Positions 31,245 through 33,502 of a DNA stretch of 33,502 nt are shown here, in pieces. This DNA comes from DASXSB01 sp036506275. Its GTDB lineage: Bacteria > Methylomirabilota > Methylomirabilia > Rokubacteriales > CSP1-6. Both the position numbers and the translations under genes were made by a program. The DNA lies in the NCBI GenBank assembly GCA_036506275.1, contig DASXSB010000141.1:1-33502 (forward strand). Reading direction: 5' to 3'. The notes under the pieces were generated by a model. It saw only the letters and a program-made list of their open reading frames with translations, ran no database searches and was not told the DNA's origin. The first letter of the stretch is position 1. Every line of letters starts with the position of its first letter.

Positions 31245-31625
31245 CTCCGCTGCTCCTTCGACGACGCGCGATCTGGGCAGCACGTGGTGCAACCCGCATG
31301 CCGTGCGCGTCACAGAACGATCTCCGAAAGATTTGCGCGCAAATCGCGGCGGCTGCGTGCGCCGCGCGCGACGCCGGTGCTCCAACCCGGCAACGGAATC
31401 GCGTCAAAAGAGTATCGATGCCGCACGAGGCTTTCAGGGCAAGACCGCGACGGCGGTCCCGCGACGCAGAGATGCAATCGCAAAAACTCGGAGAGATGAA
31501 ATCTACGAAAAGGGACGACAGAAACTCGACGACGACAACACGACGACGCGGAACGAAGTCACGGCAAACGCCTCGCCTACTCGCGACGAGCGTTCGCGAC
31601 CGGGAAGGCGCGAGCTAGATCAGAG
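31245..31625. other. 381-bp intergenic region with a 14-bp palindrome
   Basis: This stretch, upstream of the DksA-type gene and downstream of the 29-residue peptide gene, is the least GC-rich part of the window. Its translations are low-complexity in all frames. The perfect palindrome ATTTGCGCGCAAAT lies at 31331-31344 and could be an operator for the DksA-type gene. A tandem 11-bp repeat sits at its right border (31612-31633). I see no tRNA or clear terminator. A small RNA cannot be excluded. Confidence 0.5.
31331..31344. promoter_or_regulatory. Perfect 14-bp palindrome, possible operator
   Basis: ATTTGCGCGCAAAT is identical on both strands. It lies about 90 bp upstream of the DksA-type start codon, a normal place for a dimeric regulator. 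It is also framed by A- and T-rich bases unusual for this genome. The binding protein is unknown. Confidence 0.35.
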
Positions 31626-31633
31626 CTAGATCA
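31612..31633. repeat. Tandem 11-bp repeat spanning the stop of the 29-residue peptide gene
   Basis: gagctagatca occurs twice without a gap. The second copy contains the stop codon and last codon of the small peptide gene; the first repeats the stop just downstream in the same sequence context. This is a short duplication, probably from slippage. Confidence 0.85.
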
Positions 31634-31715
31634 GCAGACGCCAGAAGCCCAGCGTGACGATGCTGACGACGGCGGCGATGACGGCGATGATGTCGGAATC
31701 CTTGACAACCAACAT
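31626..31715 (-). CDS. 29-residue single-span membrane peptide
   Basis: ATG 31715 follows GAGAGGGA 6 nt away. The peptide MLVVKDSDIIAVIAAVVSIV ends with TLGFWRLLI. After a short charged start (KDSD) the rest is a single hydrophobic helix closed by Trp and Arg, the pattern of small membrane peptides such as KdpF or regulatory microproteins, though it is not KdpF itself. It stands alone between two intergenic regions. The good ribosome site and the clean hydrophobic helix argue that it is real, but with 29 codons chance remains possible. Confidence 0.55.
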   Translation of the reverse strand: MLVVKDSDIIAVIAAVVSIVTLGFWRLLI

Positions 31716-31906
31716 GGCGTCCCTCTCTTCTGCAGCTTCCGGCGATGACGCTGACGGCCGGTTCACGGGGCCGGCACCCGACCCGACTGGTCGACTGTCA
31801 TTGCAACCAGTGCAACCCCGATGCCATCGAGAAGCCGACCCGCCGTCGCCTGGATACCAACGGCGGTGGCCCTCTAGACGCGGGATCGTGGCAAGGGAGC
31901 GGCTGG

Positions 31907-32296
31907 CTAAGCCTCCCACTCCCCGCGCTCCACGAGCACCTCTTTCAAGACCTCGAGGGCCTCCACCACGACCGGCATCCCGCCGTAGGTCACCTGCTGG
32001 AAGATGACCTCCGCGATCTCCGCGCGGCGGGCGCCCACGTTGAGTGCCGCGTGCACGTGTGCGCGCAGCTCGCGGGGGCGATGGAGGACCGTGAGCGACG
32101 CCACCGCGCACAGCTCACGTTGCGGCTGGGAGATCACCGAGCGGCTGTAGAGCGTCCCCGTGAAGAACATCGAGAGCTCGCGGGCGAGCTCCTTGTCGAA
32201 CCGCTTCCACGTCTCGAAGCCGGTCCCGTCTTTGAGGGTGGAGAAGAGCATCTGCGCCGTCCGCTTCGTCCGCTCACGCCGCTCGGCGTCGTCCAT
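31907..32296 (-). CDS. Carboxymuconolactone decarboxylase family protein (PcaC-like, no CxxC)
   Basis: 129 residues from ATG 32296 with GGGAGG upstream. The CMD core is REL-CAVASLTVLHRPRELRAHVHAALNVGARRAEIAEVIFQQVTYGGMP: a helix, a conserved His, the NVGA turn and the final YGGxP. The AhpD redox pair CxxC is absent, so this is of the PcaC type, which decarboxylates gamma-carboxymuconolactone in protocatechuate breakdown, or of the many relatives of unknown reaction. No other pca genes are close. It is unrelated in layout to the UGA-containing AhpD-like gene at 12485. Confidence 0.88.
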   Translation of the reverse strand: MDDAERRERTKRTAQMLFSTLKDGTGFETWKRFDKELARELSMFFTGTLYSRSVISQPQRELCAVASLTVLHRPRELRAHVHAALNVGARRAEIAEVIFQQVTYGGMPVVVEALEVLKEVLVERGEWEA

Positions 32297-32340
32297 GCGC
32301 GCCTCCCTGGCGCCGCCGCGCGGGCGACGCGGGCGGCATT

Positions 32341-32781
32341 CTACTGCGAAGACGCCGAGGACGGACCGTCCGGGCGCTTGACCAGCTTCGACACGGCCCC
32401 GCACAGCTCCCAGGGATCGACGGGTTTCGTGAGGTGCGCCTGGAAGCCCTCGGAGAGCACGCGCTCACGATCGGCGCGATACGCGAGCGCGGTGACGACG
32501 ATGGCGGGAATCTCGCCGCCTTCTTCCGCCGAGAGCGCGCGCACGCGACGAATCAGCCAGTATCCGTCGCGGTCGGGCATCATGACGTCGCTCACGAGCA
32601 CGTCCGGCTTCACGCGCCGCATGACGTTGAGCGCTTCCTCCGCGGAGAGCGCGCCCGTCACGAGGGCGCCGCAGTACTCGAAGACGGCGCGCAACATGTC
32701 GAGGCAATCCGGCTCGTCCTCGACGAGCAAGACGTGCACGCCCGCCAGCGCCGTCTGAAAACGTTGCTTGCGTCGACTCAT
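32341..32781 (-). CDS. Stand-alone response regulator receiver protein (copy 1)
   Basis: 146 residues from ATG 32781. A single CheY-like receiver domain with no output domain: acidic pocket EDEPD (about residues 21-25), phosphorylated Asp65 in VSDVMMPD, switch Thr97 in VVTALA, and Lys119 in HLTKPVDP. It is followed by a short Ser-rich tail. It lies 29 nt after the second receiver gene and is clearly its paralogue: both have DGYWL, RVRALS/REVRALS and PWELC at the same residue numbers. No Shine-Dalgarno is visible, so it probably depends on the upstream gene for translation. No histidine kinase is in the window. Confidence 0.92.
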   Translation of the reverse strand: MSRRKQRFQTALAGVHVLLVEDEPDCLDMLRAVFEYCGALVTGALSAEEALNVMRRVKPDVLVSDVMMPDRDGYWLIRRVRALSAEEGGEIPAIVVTALAYRADRERVLSEGFQAHLTKPVDPWELCGAVSKLVKRPDGPSSASSQ

Positions 32782-32810
32782 GTTGTTGGGTTGTGCAAGG
32801 CAAAGGCCAC

Positions 32811-33224
32811 CTAGCGTGGACCGACCAAGCTCGCCAGCGTGCGGCACAACTCCCAGGGCGCGATCGGTTTGAGCAGATAGGCGGCGAAGCCCGCGCTGCG
32901 AATGCGTCGCTCGCCGGGATCCTGCGTGTCGTCCGCGATCGCGACCACCGGAACGGTGCCGCCCTGTTCGGGCGAGAGAGCGCGCACCTCGCGCAAGAGC
33001 CAGTAGCCGTCCTCGTCCGGCATCGACACGTCGGCGACGAGGATGTCCGGTTTCACCGTCTGAAGCGCTTTGAGGGCGGCGCGCGCGGAGAGCACACCTA
33101 GCACGAGAGCGCCGCTGTACCGCAGAATCGTTCCGATCAGCTCGACGGCTTCCTTGTCGTCGTCGACGAGAAGCACGTGGACGCCGCGCAGAATCTGGAC
33201 GGGGTCGTGATCCGAAGACGCCAT
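32811..33224 (-). CDS. Stand-alone response regulator receiver protein (copy 2), switch Thr missing
   Basis: 137 residues from ATG 33224. The receiver domain has the acidic pocket DDDKE (21-25), Asp65 in VADVSMPD and Lys119 in LLKPIAP. The position of the switch Thr/Ser (97) is Ala in VVAIADD. The Thr is needed in most receivers to read the phosphorylation, so this copy may signal differently or only drain phosphate from its partner. It shares most of its layout with the receiver protein directly downstream, so the pair arose by tandem duplication. It is divergent from the phosphomannomutase gene. Confidence 0.92.
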   Translation of the reverse strand: MASSDHDPVQILRGVHVLLVDDDKEAVELIGTILRYSGALVLGVLSARAALKALQTVKPDILVADVSMPDEDGYWLLREVRALSPEQGGTVPVVAIADDTQDPGERRIRSAGFAAYLLKPIAPWELCRTLASLVGPR

Positions 33225-33337
33225 TCCAGGGGCGGCGCTGCAACGCTATTGCCATCAGGCGCGCACGGCCGTGATACGCTCGACGGAGACGCTCGCCGCG
33301 CCACGCGCGGGGTCACGACAGCCCGGATGAGGACCGC

Positions 33338-33502
33338 ATGACGCTCAATCCCCACATTTTCCGCGCCTACGACGTCCGCGGGCGCGTCGGCCCCGACATC
33401 AATCCCGAGGTCTTCGCGCAGGTCGGACGCGCGTACGCGACCCTGATCCGCCGCCAGAACGGGCGCACGATCGCGGTCGGTCAGGACAACCGCACGTCCT
33501 CC
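33338..33502 (+). CDS. Phosphomannomutase/phosphoglucomutase (N-terminal part only)
   Basis: The first 55 codons are in the window; the gene runs off the right edge. ATG 33338 follows TGAGGA. The N-terminus NPHIFRAYDVRGRVG is the hallmark of the ManB/AlgC phosphohexomutases, where the FRxYDxRG loop starts the sugar-phosphate site. INPEVFAQVGRAYATLI and TIAVGQDNRTSS follow, the latter ahead of the catalytic phosphoserine. These enzymes interconvert mannose-6-phosphate and mannose-1-phosphate (and glucose phosphates) for cell-surface sugar synthesis. Confidence 0.93.
   Translation, partial: MTLNPHIFRAYDVRGRVGPDINPEVFAQVGRAYATLIRRQNGRTIAVGQDNRTSS

Noticed and set aside
31298..31618. Plus-strand 106-codon frame in the gap upstream of the DksA-type gene
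   Set aside because: Its translation is rich in Arg, Thr and Asp from simple trinucleotide-like sequence, lacks a ribosome site, and has no hydrophobic core.

Overview
The window is high-GC (about two thirds G+C by eye), densely coded bacterial chromosome with no tRNA, rRNA, CRISPR, insertion sequence or phage gene that I can see. The content (Tat-exported solute-binding proteins, two ABC import systems, a fused FAD/Fe-S oxidoreductase, a soluble PQQ dehydrogenase, carboxymuconolactone decarboxylases, a DUF993 protein, ChbG/HpnK) suits a heterotrophic soil or sediment bacterium of the Rokubacteria/Methylomirabilota kind. That placement is an inference, not a phylogenetic result.

Layout. 1-2383 (minus): dienelactone hydrolase, sugar-type ABC binding protein and the start of its permease. 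2543-3034 (plus): a small PD-(D/E)XK-like protein. 3059-6672 (minus): TauE/SafE exporter and a GlcD/GlcF-type fused oxidoreductase, divergent from a thioredoxin-like protein (6691-7200, plus); both divergent genes look leaderless. 7216-15877 (minus): a nearly gapless run of nine genes: Ski2-like helicase, lipoprotein, AhpD-like protein with an in-frame UGA, small hypothetical, methyltransferase, ChbG/HpnK, ROK kinase, zinc alcohol dehydrogenase and CPBP protease. 15980-17691: YciI-type and DUF993 proteins. 17872-20305: methyltransferase and PQQ dehydrogenase. 20376-24377 (plus): TrpB2 followed by a complete NitT/TauT-type ABC importer behind a good sigma-70 promoter. 24334-26710 (minus): an ECF sigma factor, an unusual anti-sigma factor and three small genes. 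26801-28945 (plus): exported protein, nitrilase homologue lacking its catalytic Cys, and a 53-residue ORF. 28946-30805 (minus): membrane peptide, GT9 glycosyltransferase, inositol monophosphatase family protein. 30858-33224 (minus): DksA-type protein, 29-residue membrane peptide, carboxymuconolactone decarboxylase, two tandem receiver proteins. 33338-end (plus): start of a phosphomannomutase/phosphoglucomutase.

Two loci stand out. First, at 24334-26757 an ECF sigma gene overlaps a gene fusing a zinc anti-sigma domain, an O6-methylguanine-DNA methyltransferase domain and an Ada-type four-cysteine methyl-acceptor domain. A shared two-part motif, TTTCACG-N12-CGGTGTCTCAT, sits just upstream of both the sigma gene and the three-small-gene operon. 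This looks like a self-contained alkylation-sensing sigma/anti-sigma circuit that replaces the AraC-type regulator of classical Ada. Second, at 12485-12742 the AhpD-like gene has an in-frame UGA exactly where the second catalytic Cys of the family lies, followed 11 nt later by a 6-bp hairpin with a GG-starting loop. It is a strong selenoprotein candidate.
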